A program made the translations under genes and the position numbers. A DNA stretch of 64,000 bases from Knoxdaviesia capensis. Lineage: Eukaryota; Ascomycota; Sordariomycetes; Microascales; Gondwanamycetaceae. Numbering within the stretch: position 1 is the first letter of the stretch; each line of letters starts with the position of its first letter. The stretch lies in assembly GCA_001510575.1 (NCBI GenBank), contig LNGK01000008.1, forward strand, positions 818,340 through 882,339. The letters run 5' to 3'. Of this stretch, positions 47,501 to 55,785 are shown piece by piece. The notes beneath the pieces are model-generated. The model was not told where the DNA came from. It saw only the letters and a list, made by a program, of their open reading frames with translations, and did not search any database.

Positions 47501-48814
47501 ATCCACATGGACTCGGTTGAGCTGTGTCTCAGCTACAAGGGCAAGGAGATCCGCAACTTGGAGGATGTGCACGACTTTGTGTTCCGGCTGCCACAGATTG
47601 AATGGCACAACAAGACCTGGTCCAACCTCGATCTCGCGTTGGCGCTGAAGCGTGCAGCCGTACGCGCTCTGATCTCGCACACTGGCGCCATTATCGGAAA
47701 CAAGCTGACACGCCATCATCGGCCAAGTGTTCCTGTGGATTCCAAGCGGCCGTCGACGGCAAGCAGCGGGCTTGCGTTGTTGGGCAGTGCGTTTGGGTCG
47801 TCGTCGTCAACTACGGCTGGAGCAACAGAGTCGAATATGACGCTGTCATCCCGGTCTCAGCAGCAATCACAGTCTGCAGCATCGTCTCAGCTGGCTGGTA
47901 AGGCCCACTCCACGTATGCTTCGTCTGTGTTTGGCGGTGGCGGCGACAGTATCATAAGCCAGGTCAGTGATGACTCGTCCAGTGTGTTCGGCACGTCCCC
48001 GGTCGACTTTTCGCGGTCCCCGCCGCGCTCGTTGCGCAAGATCTCACGGCCGGCCACCACGACCAGCCTTATGAGTGTGTCCTCGTCGGTGCACTCCTCC
48101 GGGAGTCGCAGCTCATCGGTGGCATCATCTTACCGCACGAGAGGGTCTGGTGGCCCTGGACAGCCTCAAAATAGCACAGCAGCGCTTGCAGGTGGTGGAG
48201 CTGGGGTGCCAGAGTTCCTAGCCATGACACCGCAGGTCTCGGGCAAATCCGGCCCGGGCAAAGATACAAGGCCGCCACAGCCGGGGTTCCTTACGGTGCA
48301 GGCGGCGGAACGGCCACCGTCATCGCGTGGGCGGGCAACGCTCAATCGATTCGGCTTTGGCGGTGGCACTGGCACCGGCGGCCCGACAACTTCCACGGTT
48401 CCTTCAACCTCAGCCACGCCGGCGAACCGGCAATCCGCTCTCTATGAGCCATCCATGGTGACAACAATCACCTCTGGCGGCAGCATCGACGACGGGCTGA
48501 CGAACATGCAGACAGTGATCCGGCCGGGCTCACGCGGCAGCACGACCGAAGGCAGTGGTGAGCGGCGGCGCAAATTCCTCAAGGGCAAGCTGTCGGCTCT
48601 AACCCACCGGTTGGCGCACCGAGACGACCACGAGACGGAGGCCGGAGGTGGGGGTGAGCAAGTTAGCACGGGGCGGTTCCGTGACGATGATTCGGCGAGC
48701 TTCCGGGGCCGGCGCGGAAGTAGCCACGTCCTCGAGGATGAGGATGACTGGGAAGATAACCGGGGACCACAGCGCGATGAAGTGCAGTTGGCCAAGCGGT
48801 TGAGTTGGAAGTAG
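38501..48814 (+). CDS. FMP27: Fmp27/Hob-type bridge-like lipid transfer protein
   Basis: One uninterrupted exon of 10.3 kb encodes 3,437 residues. The family (yeast Fmp27/Hob1 and Hob2, animal BLTP2) forms long hydrophobic grooves of repeating beta-groove units that carry lipids between the ER and the plasma membrane. The N-terminus is a membrane anchor (residues about 8-31) followed by IQRVGYFSLRRLAYTPRDG, as in homologues. Family hallmarks include the SW motif at Ser1188-Trp1189 (AQSWKKRIDRH), the RMTYFRQTDIGGI and FGNEPTHFCIMSYDDDPRR segments near 1910-1950, and the WPPW motif at 2358-2361 followed by KASGWLRYDKYNTLRVKYND. Acidic, disordered inserts occur around residues 105-125, 1830-1870 and 2745-2770. 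The last 700 residues are largely Ser/Gly/Arg-rich and low-complexity, making the protein longer than typical fungal members. The ATG context and conserved N-terminus support this start. Confidence 0.95.
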   Translation: MALLNPSFLFGVFVLLYLCSFVIFALIRIITGVSIQRVGYFSLRRLAYTPRDGFKIEIRGLGLNVHRPTFAQPTWLSIVVSELVVTVDAHAIGARKRADGGVDLSDDEEDEDDELTTNPATNANQPEPSSSDSSARNGSNSFPQIPTIHRNGAPERSRTWERLTKVKDRFKRLHRNLKWMRMVDIVATNSSVNIVDVGNVQIGTFTLAVDTRRKMVDRTRFFALTGDRHKNQRQAEWIMTLRSVLFTTDGKESVEIIDSATLNIHGYLLAPADGLRDASVSLKLGRARVPWDDILLASHLFRQSKRQQPRDVSTEDTEPTPESELFNDQLEEVPEVPDTAESDLMQTLSDSKEFITSLLRGIKEVQMAVSSVGITMKTDSDKDGESPVILTASMKEVGIDLHRLDPKSPAHRMYFPSKDIAHQALGAALSISVGLDDGKGRSDQLVYIPMTTTTMKTTLPSKTVELAEEGSAAERNANILFANSVITSPSVDLSPRQIPLLLRLLRQKSRKQDPPQHGRAAQRKQHLLISRLLPKANIKLSMHEPVLRIALSPVETTADPDDCDLIISSISSISVELESFHSAIEELHYSLASMMRLQTHNLYYQTASGNRFDLIQTDSFDLRCQLSASPDVSVMTTGSMQSVSVKMVRPEIIQGIRQIVREFRDNVQSTRTPKPRIQQSNFMRDMPAWLLHAHIQFNDFSAEIAGVDEAVSKDSRGVSIQLETLDLDYRAQRLDGVSRRPSRRRTRSRSLTPDTDFLKTPTSPPPVRKKTQYPGDGRRLGFSMRGLEAYILEAEDRLENDPFVNLPRAEFAVSSLSDSSGPLLQLQANVRSVLLRYSLFKHYSTGIALSVLRRAVMSSTKDAAHHPSHLLPKSRPHLNSRATTSYLTPTGSEARHRGGYLVPEFVVADLKVSLLQIKVDTPDDPCMMLQVYGLDAGRQRWATPFVSTKLVRIYVEAPRMRTVWARVLSVKCCRVDYRQAKKKAADGQFTDDNMFDINTEAARVAVPHEVLVNKITNNCVNIFKSMQHLHHRFRTTSSEGYPEKGPEGPRTVPKVSMRTQTLLVELEDGAFEWKLGMIYRAGLIEQMQRLAREQAFALKTKAMREEESRRGSGRFRGRSTFRKERTAVPDDSEWARTNSADGRRPAPGERRGRAPTYDPEHMPHCLTDSATVTVDEARQRLDRFNAQSWKKRIDRHVEDTMAKVQESRSQFWGPDEHPDDVVDTEEILEVPQRPALASALLSDLHFVMDRPSFPLRDLPDYLHRIGKGMPRDMVYSLLVPMHISVDFGEARISLRDYPLPLIHVPPLKADQSQRSSSLSLRANFVIAEEYRGKESSRLVRVNVVPPLSTLCNSGSEEEKLEHMPGGICHNGGFSINIRRTIGPVKSYSDMNVDINTALPTRITWGPCYQPAIQDMMMVIESFTKPQLDPSERVGFWDKIRLSFHSRIHIASRGDGDMHLALKGTRDPYLVSGPGAGFLMCWRKDIRWTINSEDDPKRFMMIHSGEYMLAIPDFSHIDREAARREELAAEEAHLQTTGHHHHRSSVIGLPGFAAALATSSLPSEVAYQRGTTFKKVAMKLSGKVQWVVGLVFERAIENGRRNFSFRPHYDIVLKSPEYAKPETNGLPYDSMRGFRSQHIHLSIAVRAPGDRDWTGASYESGAAAAAAEDAASPSAGTEGSLDSMAVQSYNTVHLTPRFFTHFFSWWSLFSGPLSLPIRQGNLWPGREKNSKKFGRHLATVKYNLLLAPLYMSHVYKHRDIDSSSEPSAWATGLKVRFDSFMLDLHQRREQFNTQDRGLKTQSRTSGIKIHAAQLDLASADIRAVSARLEGKPTSSADRSASTDGRDSGDDAGRRKSDEDDNDEDNPESLDNEGHAHFTIPDNDPSWIDMDDFVEVDWILPTDRNQEVKILPLAFVPRMTYFRQTDIGGIIAGDPDRTSPFGNEPTHFCIMSYDDDPRRVQERLIHERLEQLEEQIEAHKRSVGDAQLRVIKDDTDSSLNAELETLLLQTAVLQRKRQFLENMLTYISGGKDASDPSSQESPIKSRPSSGSASSSSSATSSKDAFVEAESTLEIPMAASEFESDFKNRFVVHNLQLKWNNVLRNIVLRYIHQVSQRRGFIYYLSRPAVKFILDIVEEQDRAKLIKPLARSSTAPATVGRKQQAASTHPPSTLGVGHIHHIHSDSGASDASTSQGAVPSPRSSASSSVHERPSFEQQEAIDMAQDIQERIKRILQNGQINLGKTSTPGAAAALTDLTAGIAEGFMPLFSYHVRLIAPQIQLQSAQNKKNVVLVTAKGMELKVVEVMDKERVSDMVSGLVQRRFLVNMDSTQFFVTHQKWFQTRLVSMYSGSRYGTRDGMSWPPWVPMEVVFDFSSDPLGFKRVMHKASGWLRYDKYNTLRVKYNDEVNKNGGTETATETSSMSSARSRKAPGAKGHHPKPVEATRAGTDSRMDNLWVEFPQARAVCNSAQYYALYIIVLDLLMYSEPLEKTRSERLEKIMLASDFSDLSGIPEMVQRLQERARQLHTIRTHFQTFACLLDRRGIRQRVALEKDLAACEDELFFMMKAITTSQRKHDTSTESQTTPLLRWSISARHIVWHMLRESGDPLVELQLRDVEYDRTDNSDGSHLNLLRVGKILGHNLLPMAMYPEIISPYLDGERGSADSGGNREMIHVYWNMLEAIAGIPVMEDFEVKILPMKLQLEHDVGKRLFEYIFPGSENEQKVASNGNSKSESSPSLTKQKDAIGGRSADDDDDDEDEFDDAYDYDELATEDEIDDSSLLVNKPKRMGFPVLERRDHHGFLHLRSTPGKETLPGSSRSSLLERRLRPTLSSNSPGMRATSVATPPEPESSSKSFHLFRTSVTPATSSARPAAVSGVSKKPSTESLRMSLAKPSRTATMLSRDTVSSSNTVLESRRSSAVSRFGLRSRGGTTNGANDGVTNNGAGSGGSNNNNNNSALSGRDESVDSSRRRRRRQKKAAAAAAQDDDLTKMLARASKYMSFARIHMDSVELCLSYKGKEIRNLEDVHDFVFRLPQIEWHNKTWSNLDLALALKRAAVRALISHTGAIIGNKLTRHHRPSVPVDSKRPSTASSGLALLGSAFGSSSSTTAGATESNMTLSSRSQQQSQSAASSQLAGKAHSTYASSVFGGGGDSIISQVSDDSSSVFGTSPVDFSRSPPRSLRKISRPATTTSLMSVSSSVHSSGSRSSSVASSYRTRGSGGPGQPQNSTAALAGGGAGVPEFLAMTPQVSGKSGPGKDTRPPQPGFLTVQAAERPPSSRGRATLNRFGFGGGTGTGGPTTSTVPSTSATPANRQSALYEPSMVTTITSGGSIDDGLTNMQTVIRPGSRGSTTEGSGERRRKFLKGKLSALTHRLAHRDDHETEAGGGGEQVSTGRFRDDDSASFRGRRGSSHVLEDEDDWEDNRGPQRDEVQLAKRLSWK

Positions 48815-49712
48815 AGACGGTGGTCTTCGTCCTCATTTTTTTTTTTTCTTTTTTTCTTGTGTTTGGTTTTCTTGGGATCAACTCATTGGAGGGTATCGTT
48901 CTCTTTTCTCTTTTTTTTTTCTTGCATTGTTTGGGGTTTGGGTGTTCGTCTTCTTTTTACACCCCTTGGGGAAAAGGTCGTTCTTTGGAGGGCATTGGGT
49001 TCTTATTTTTGTTGGAAAACGCATATGTTCTTCGCCATCAAGTGCGAGACGCTCTTTTGCTACCTGTTCCTTTTGTGTGTGTTTCTTGGATTCAGATTCA
49101 CTGACTGTTCTTGATATCCGTCCTCTTGACTACCCTCCTCGTCCTATCGCTTCATGTTATAATCTTCTCCTTTTTCTTCTGGGGTGATTGGCTTTCTCTG
49201 TGACTGATGCTCCGTGTGTCCCTCGTCGAGAATACGAACATACCTGTCCCTGGTGGTTCCGTATGACATGTTAGCCGGGTGAGAGCCAGATGTTCAGCGG
49301 GCATGTGGAGCGAAGCGTGGAAGGTTTGTTTCGTGTGTTGGGTGCACTCTACATGTAGGAAGTGAAAGAGTACTGACCGTGACACTTCAAGCGTTATTTT
49401 ATTTACGTCGGCTTCTTGAGCCGTGTTAGCCATGAGACCAGCAGCACTCGGGTTCGGATCTAAGAACAGCTCCGGAAGGTTCATTACCGACCGCGGACTG
49501 GCCCAGTTATTCCAGGAGACTCCGCCGTACGAGTATGTACTGTACAGTACAGGAAGTACATCACAAGTTCTCTCCTCGTACACACACAAATATTCCTTAT
49601 ACTCGCCGTGCAGGGTTCAGCCTCTTGGTTCTCCAGGACATAAGAACCCGCCTCTTTAGGGAAGTGAAGAAAAAAAAATACAAAAGGTCCGGGAATACTA
49701 CGACCCTCTCTC

Positions 49713-49728
49713 TCACACACACACACAA
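49713..49728. repeat. CA microsatellite
   Basis: A short CA run preceded by CTCTCTCT. Confidence 0.85.
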
Positions 49729-52564
49729 GCAAAAGCAATGATTGCCCCCGCCTCTCTTCTCCCCTCTCCTTGAATATCCCCATCCTCACTCATCCTCCCC
49801 TCCCCTCGCCTGGGGGGCTTTTTTAAAGTATATTTACGCCGTAAGACCTCGGACTTGTGGATCCCCACGATAGCCAAAAGAGGGAGTTCGCCAGGGGTGG
49901 TGGACAAGACAGGATTGGTTCCTGGTGGGGATTTTTGTTCCTTGGAGTTTCTAGAAGGATTTATTCCCTGATTTCTTCGTCGTTATCGAACTGCCAATTT
50001 TCTTAATGCTTGTGAAGGGTCGGGATAGGAAGGAGATAAGATTTTCTTTTCGTGGCTCGGTGTAGCGTTGGTTCCTTGGGCCCAGAGGAACTTTGTTGAA
50101 ATGGCAAGTGCAACTGGTGTTTTATGGATGGGAGAGTATGTTAGGGTTTGCGAGGAGGAAACAATAGACAAAGAACACTAAATATCCCGTCGACGGGGAG
50201 AAATTCTGCGCTCCGACTTCGGACAGACTTCAAAACAGAATTGGCAGGAACCAGCTATTTGCAAATGGGGGGTTCTGGTTCTGGTGGCACTATTAGCCGT
50301 GCGCGACTTCGGCTTCTCGCATTCCGATGCCGACGGCGGCGGCACCCCAGCCATCGACGGGTTGCCGGTCCTAGGGTTTTTGTGGGAAGACACAGAACGA
50401 GCACGAAAGAGAAATTAGTCGGTGCCCAATAACGATGGCCGTGTTGCATTTCCTTTTACTCTATTTTATTTATTTTCTCTTCCCTTCTTGTTACATGGAC
50501 TGGGTGTGTCTCCACACACACACAGGGTTTCTCTTCTTGTTTTGTGGAGGCGGTCCAACCCTCATTTCGGGAAGAAAGAATTTTTCCTGTTTCCTTCGCT
50601 TGACCTTTTTTTTCTTTTCTTGATGCGCTGGCAGGTTTCCTGTGACTGTGACGGAAAAAAAAGGAAGAAGAAAAACCCCCCGGGATTTGTTCCCGTGGTT
50701 GGGTGTCAATTGTGGGAACGGGTGTGTGAAAGAGTCTGAAGACGTGAAGAGATTCGTGTGCCCGCCCCTCCCCCCCTTGGCACACGTATATCGTGCATTA
50801 TCGGGAAATATCACGCTCCTCTTGGTTTTCGCCTTCGTGGGATCGTGAGCACATGTAGGAAAATGTCGCTTTTCTTGGGTTTTCCCCCCTGGCCGAAAGG
50901 GGGAGGCGAAAAAAAATCCGTGAAGATTGTGTCGTTGGGCGGGCGAGTGGTCCGTTCTGTGGTCCACGAAGAGTTTCCACGAAGGCTGGAGGGTCTTAGG
51001 GTTTGCATGTAGGGTTGCATGCGATCTTCACTTATAAGGACAACCCACACCACCAATTTCACACCCAAGATTCCTCGCCATCCACACCGCGAGTTTGCAG
51101 AATCCAACACCCCCCCTCTGCGCACATGCAAAGACGCAATCTTGGCGATGCAGCCATGAAAAAAATTTCATCCTCCTGCTTCGTCTTTGGTATCACCCTT
51201 TCGTGTGCAAAAGAAAAAGGGTGAACCAAGCAAAATGCGCTGGTTAGCCGCTGCACGCGACAGAGGCAGGTGCGGCGGCGGCCGGCAAAAGCGGGACGAG
51301 AGGGGGGGGGATGGGATGGGGCGGGGGTTATTCCTTTGCATTTATATACGGATATTGGATTGATTGTGCTTCAAGGAGCGTCAAGTGTACGTGGAGTAGT
51401 GTGCTCTGTTGATGCATGAAAGAAAAGATTTTTTTTCATGTGCGTCGTCTACGCGAGATGCAGTTATCACAAACGATGGCGGCGGGGGTGGGAGGGCGTA
51501 TCTGAGCAGGGCCACCAAGATCCCAAGAACGGGGGACGTTACACTTCTGTCTATCCTTGACCTCTGTGACGAAACGCTTCCCTCCCAAGCCAGCGAAGTT
51601 CTCCCGAAAGCGTCGACGTGCAGCTGCGAGGAGGTCTCTTGGAGAATCACACGGGCGTCCGGCCGGGGCTTAAGCAGTATCTATCAAGAGGGCGGAGACA
51701 AAACGACTGATTCCCCACGCTTCCTTCTTCTCTCGTTTTTGCAAGACCGGTCGTTTCCCCCGCCCCCTCGTGTCTCTCTTTTCTGTTACGGGCGGGCGTG
51801 AGACTTGGGTCCGGCTCTTCCACTTCCCCATGTTGGCCCGGGCTAGTGTGCGTTCCTGTGCACGGAGAGAGAGAGCTGACGTGGGGGAATTCGGAAGAGG
51901 AGCAGGAGGAGACAAGAAAGGGCGAAAGGAATGTTGGCTGTGGTCAGACGAACAGGTGAGACGATGTGCCGTCATCGAGAGAGAGAGAGGCGCTGTGTAG
52001 GCACAAGCGAACGAAGAAAGGAGAGGTCAGCACGGGAGGGGGCGGCGATTTTCTTTCCTCCCTCCCTCCCGCCCCCCGTGAGACACCTGGCGTTGCGGAA
52101 TGTGAGATGACGTTGAGATGAACCCTAACCCTACACATATCGTGAAGGTTCGCAGGCGAGGCGACCAAGTCAGAATCACGAGATTGTTCGTTGTCCAGTC
52201 CCCACAGAACCCAACCGCGTGGGACGAAACTCCCGATGCCCGATACCTCTCGGTAGACTGTTACTTCACAGAAAGGAATCAGACAACTTATCAGGCTCTC
52301 TCCACCGCCAGCTGCTCCCTCTCCCCTCCTCTCGACAGGTATGTTCAGAGTGACCCGGCCTGACTGGTTGGCGTTTGTGTGCTTTTCATTTAGCTATGGG
52401 TAGGCTCCCTAGGTAGCAGGGTGATTTTTTGACGGTGGCGAGAAACTCGTTGCGGATTTGGGGAACTCCCTGCAGGTAGCCGCGATAGGAAAGGGAAAAC
52501 AGTCTTGTCTGCGCGCACTTGGCCGGGAAAAAAATGTCGCGGGAACCGGCGCGGGGATGGCCGG

Positions 52565-52586
52565 GTGTGTGTGTGTGTGTGTGTGT
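52565..52586. repeat. GT microsatellite
   Basis: Eleven GT units; it lies inside a spurious 201-codon frame. Confidence 0.9.
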
Positions 52587-53716
52587 ATGGACGTTTGTAA
52601 TTTGTACGGCTGTTAACTATCTTCAAGATTCCCATCGTCACCTGTTTCCTGTCCGATTCCAGTGCGGTCCCGCCGCGAAGAGGCATGGAGGCCCAACCAG
52701 CTCGCGTGAACTCGACGAAGTTGGACTCGTTCTGGTATCGGAGTTGGGGCGCTCGGAGGGGTCGTTGTTGATTGAGAGTTCTCGCGCCGCGGGTCCACTG
52801 CCGCGAGCGACTTGCCAAACTTACACACTTCTACCTACCCCCTCCACACACTTGCACGTTGAGCGTGAACAACCACCGACACCCGGCCATGAGCCATTAA
52901 TCCCACATCCGTCCGGCACCTCCCCTCTGTCCCTCTCTTTCTTTCTCCCTCTGCGGGACGAGTGTATCTCCAGCCAATCACCTGGACACCTCCAGCCGCA
53001 GCCAGATACAGAATATTTATGTCCTTCTCGCGCTTTTTGGGGCCACACACTCCCGCCACAGACGAGGAACCTCCGCTATGTGCATTGTGGACCGAGTTTT
53101 GCCAAATTTTTTCAGCTCGTCTAATGTGCTGGCTCGTTTGGTTGAGGTGTTTTGTTTTTGCAATTTTCTTTGTCGAACGAACCGAAAGTGCTGGAGGAAG
53201 CGTGCAATGCGCTGTGGCACGCCGTAACACGTAGTGTGCATATGCGTGTGGGTAGACTTCAGTCACTCTGCGCTCAGTCTAATTTACGGAGTTTCTGTAC
53301 ACAATCATTCTCTCTCTCCATGTGAGGAGTCAGACAGGAAAGTTTCCGCCACCCCCATTCCCCCCCCCCAACCCAAACATCCCAAACAACGCACCCCATC
53401 CCGCTCATCCCATTCTACATGCCGCCCGTTTTTGCACGGTGGTCGTACGGAAGTGATGACTACTAAACAGTCATAACATTCCTATTTGAGAAACTAACTC
53501 CTAACGCTGCTTATCTTGTACAAGTGTACAATGTACATGTGCAACGAGGACATTGTGTCTTGGGGGTTTTTTTTGTCTGCCCGTGATTCTCACGAGACAA
53601 GGAAAAAGCCCACAGAAAAGCGCATAAACTTAGAAGAGCAGGAAATCAAAGGCCGCCCCCCACTCTCGATGCTGGCGGCACGGCACAGAAGAACACAACT
53701 TAACAGGTGAAGATTT

Positions 53717-53753
53717 GAAGATTTTTCTGTAAAAAAAAAAATGAAAAATCTTC
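53717..53753. repeat. 11-bp inverted repeat (hairpin)
   Basis: GAAGATTTTTC at 53717-53727 and its exact complement GAAAAATCTTC at 53743-53753 flank a 15-base A-rich loop. It sits in gene-poor DNA. It could form a stem-loop in RNA, or be a remnant of a small inverted-repeat element. Confidence 0.8.
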
Positions 53754-55717
53754 ACATCACATCTATCAGAGCGTGCCAACTGTTCACACATTAGCTCAAG
53801 TTGGGGGGTAAAAGTGCAGTCCTAATATTACCCACCGCGATGTCTGTGCCCGCAGTCAAGTCAAGACCCCGTTCTCCAGGGCTCTTTGACACGTTTGGCG
53901 GTCTGTACGCTACACAGGCACGGAGAGTGGAGCTATGATGTTGACGAGCGAGCCCCGTTCGTTCACCTGGTTATCACAGAGCTTCCACCTCTGCTAGCCC
54001 TTGATAGCCGTGTCTGGCCATTTCTCGTCATGCCGGCTTTTGTGATATGTCAGTGTCGAGATAATGCAGGTGAGAGGGACAACCAGATGGGTCCGTCACT
54101 CTCAGTTGTGTGTGTTCGGTTCATGCAGAGGAACAAGGGAAAAACCGAAATGGATTCCCTGGACGAAACGCCATGTAGCCACCGAGATAGGATTCTGGAA
54201 AACGGGGCGGGACCGGGGGGGAAAAAAGGACGGAGGTGGAAGAAAATTAAATTGTCTGGATGTGTTTTTGGACTTTGGCCATCTCGAGGAAGGAGGTGAG
54301 AGTGCTGCTGCTTCTTGGGGCAAGAGCGGGCGGCTGTTGCGCTTACTTGTTCTCTTGGGTGGAAAACCCCGATTGGAAGGTTCCGCTTCTAAGATCAGGG
54401 AGCCGTTCTTACCTCCTACACTCTGATTCTCACCACCCAACGCTGGCCTTTTTGGCTTCACAAAACACACACACACAAACAAGCATAATTTCCTGTGCTG
54501 TATGCCTATGTCCCGGCTGGCCGTGGTTAGTCTCGGGAAACGAAGCGAAGGAAAGGCGGTATAGAGACCAGCTAATGCACCTTAATTCACCGCTGTACAG
54601 GGCTCATCTGCACTGAACACAAGAGCACGCATCCAACCCACTTTCCAAAGGTTAAGTGAAAACTCTAAAGGTCTGAGAAGACCACCGACTCTGAATTACC
54701 GTCGGATATTCTCTGGGGTTTGTACCCAGCCTACACACAAAGTCCCTGCTCCATCACCACCTTCTCGATGAAGCAGAAAAGAAAGGAAGAAAAAGATCTA
54801 ATGAATAATACCGGGCTAATATTACACTCCCCAGCCGCGGTAGCCTGCTGCTGCTTTCTCCGTTTACTGGGGGGACTCCCTGTTTCAGTCAAAAACAGAG
54901 GGACCTTTCGTCCTCGCAACTGTCGGTTTGGCAGTGTACGAGTACGGTCCGAACCAACGTTGCAGAAACCTGGAAAGGAACGGCAATTAGTCATGGCGCA
55001 CGGTATTGGGTAGACCCAAAACTTGCTACAGGGAGTTGGCTGCCGGCTTTCGCGGGCTGCTGATGGCCGATGGCCTACAACCTAAAACCAGGCCTAACGA
55101 AATGCCAATCACTTTAGCTGGTCGACCAGAGGGACTTTGGCTATCTGCTGGCTATCGGCCGACGTTGCACCTGATTCCCCCAGCCCATCAACATTCCGGT
55201 TCATCGCTCCCGATCCGCCCGAAACATGCCTTCCTTCACTCACTCACAGTTGTCTGCCGTGTCTTGTTTCTCCTCCTTTTCTGGCTCCCTTCAACTTTTT
55301 CTGTTCTGATTGAGTCGGGGAAGGGACGCCATTTTGGATCTATTCATTCTTTGCTTTGTTGAAAAAAAAAAAAAAACAACAACAGAAGGGAAAGACATGG
55401 GGCAAAGGTCCAAGGCCTGTCTGTCCCTTAAAGTGATTCAATCAACGCGTCGGGAAATACCCAGACTTGTCAGCAGGGCCAAAAAAGACACGTCGAGATA
55501 TGCAATTGTCAGCCTCTCCCGCTCCTTTTTCTCTCTTGAATCGCCCCAACATAACACGCCCTCGTTCACCCCGTTCATTCCCTATCTTTCGGTGGGTTGC
55601 ACCTTCCTGCCCTTTCCTGCTCTGTGGTGGCACATTGTGAGGGAAGGCGGGCGTAGGTCGTGGTTTGTCATTCTTGGAACAGGCAGGCACGCATCGACGC
55701 CTCTTGAGTGGCCAGCA

Positions 55718-55785
55718 TGTACAGTACTGACCGTACCATACCGTACAGTATTGTACTGTAATGTATCAGTACCCAAAGTACTGTT
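55718..55785. repeat. Cluster of GTAC-type palindromic motifs
   Basis: Within about 70 bases there are TACAGTACTG, GTACCATACCGTAC, TACAGTA-TTG-TACTGTA (55745-55761, 7-bp arms) and CAGTACCCAAAGTACTG. The density of GTAC cores and inverted arms is well above the surroundings. Confidence 0.75.
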
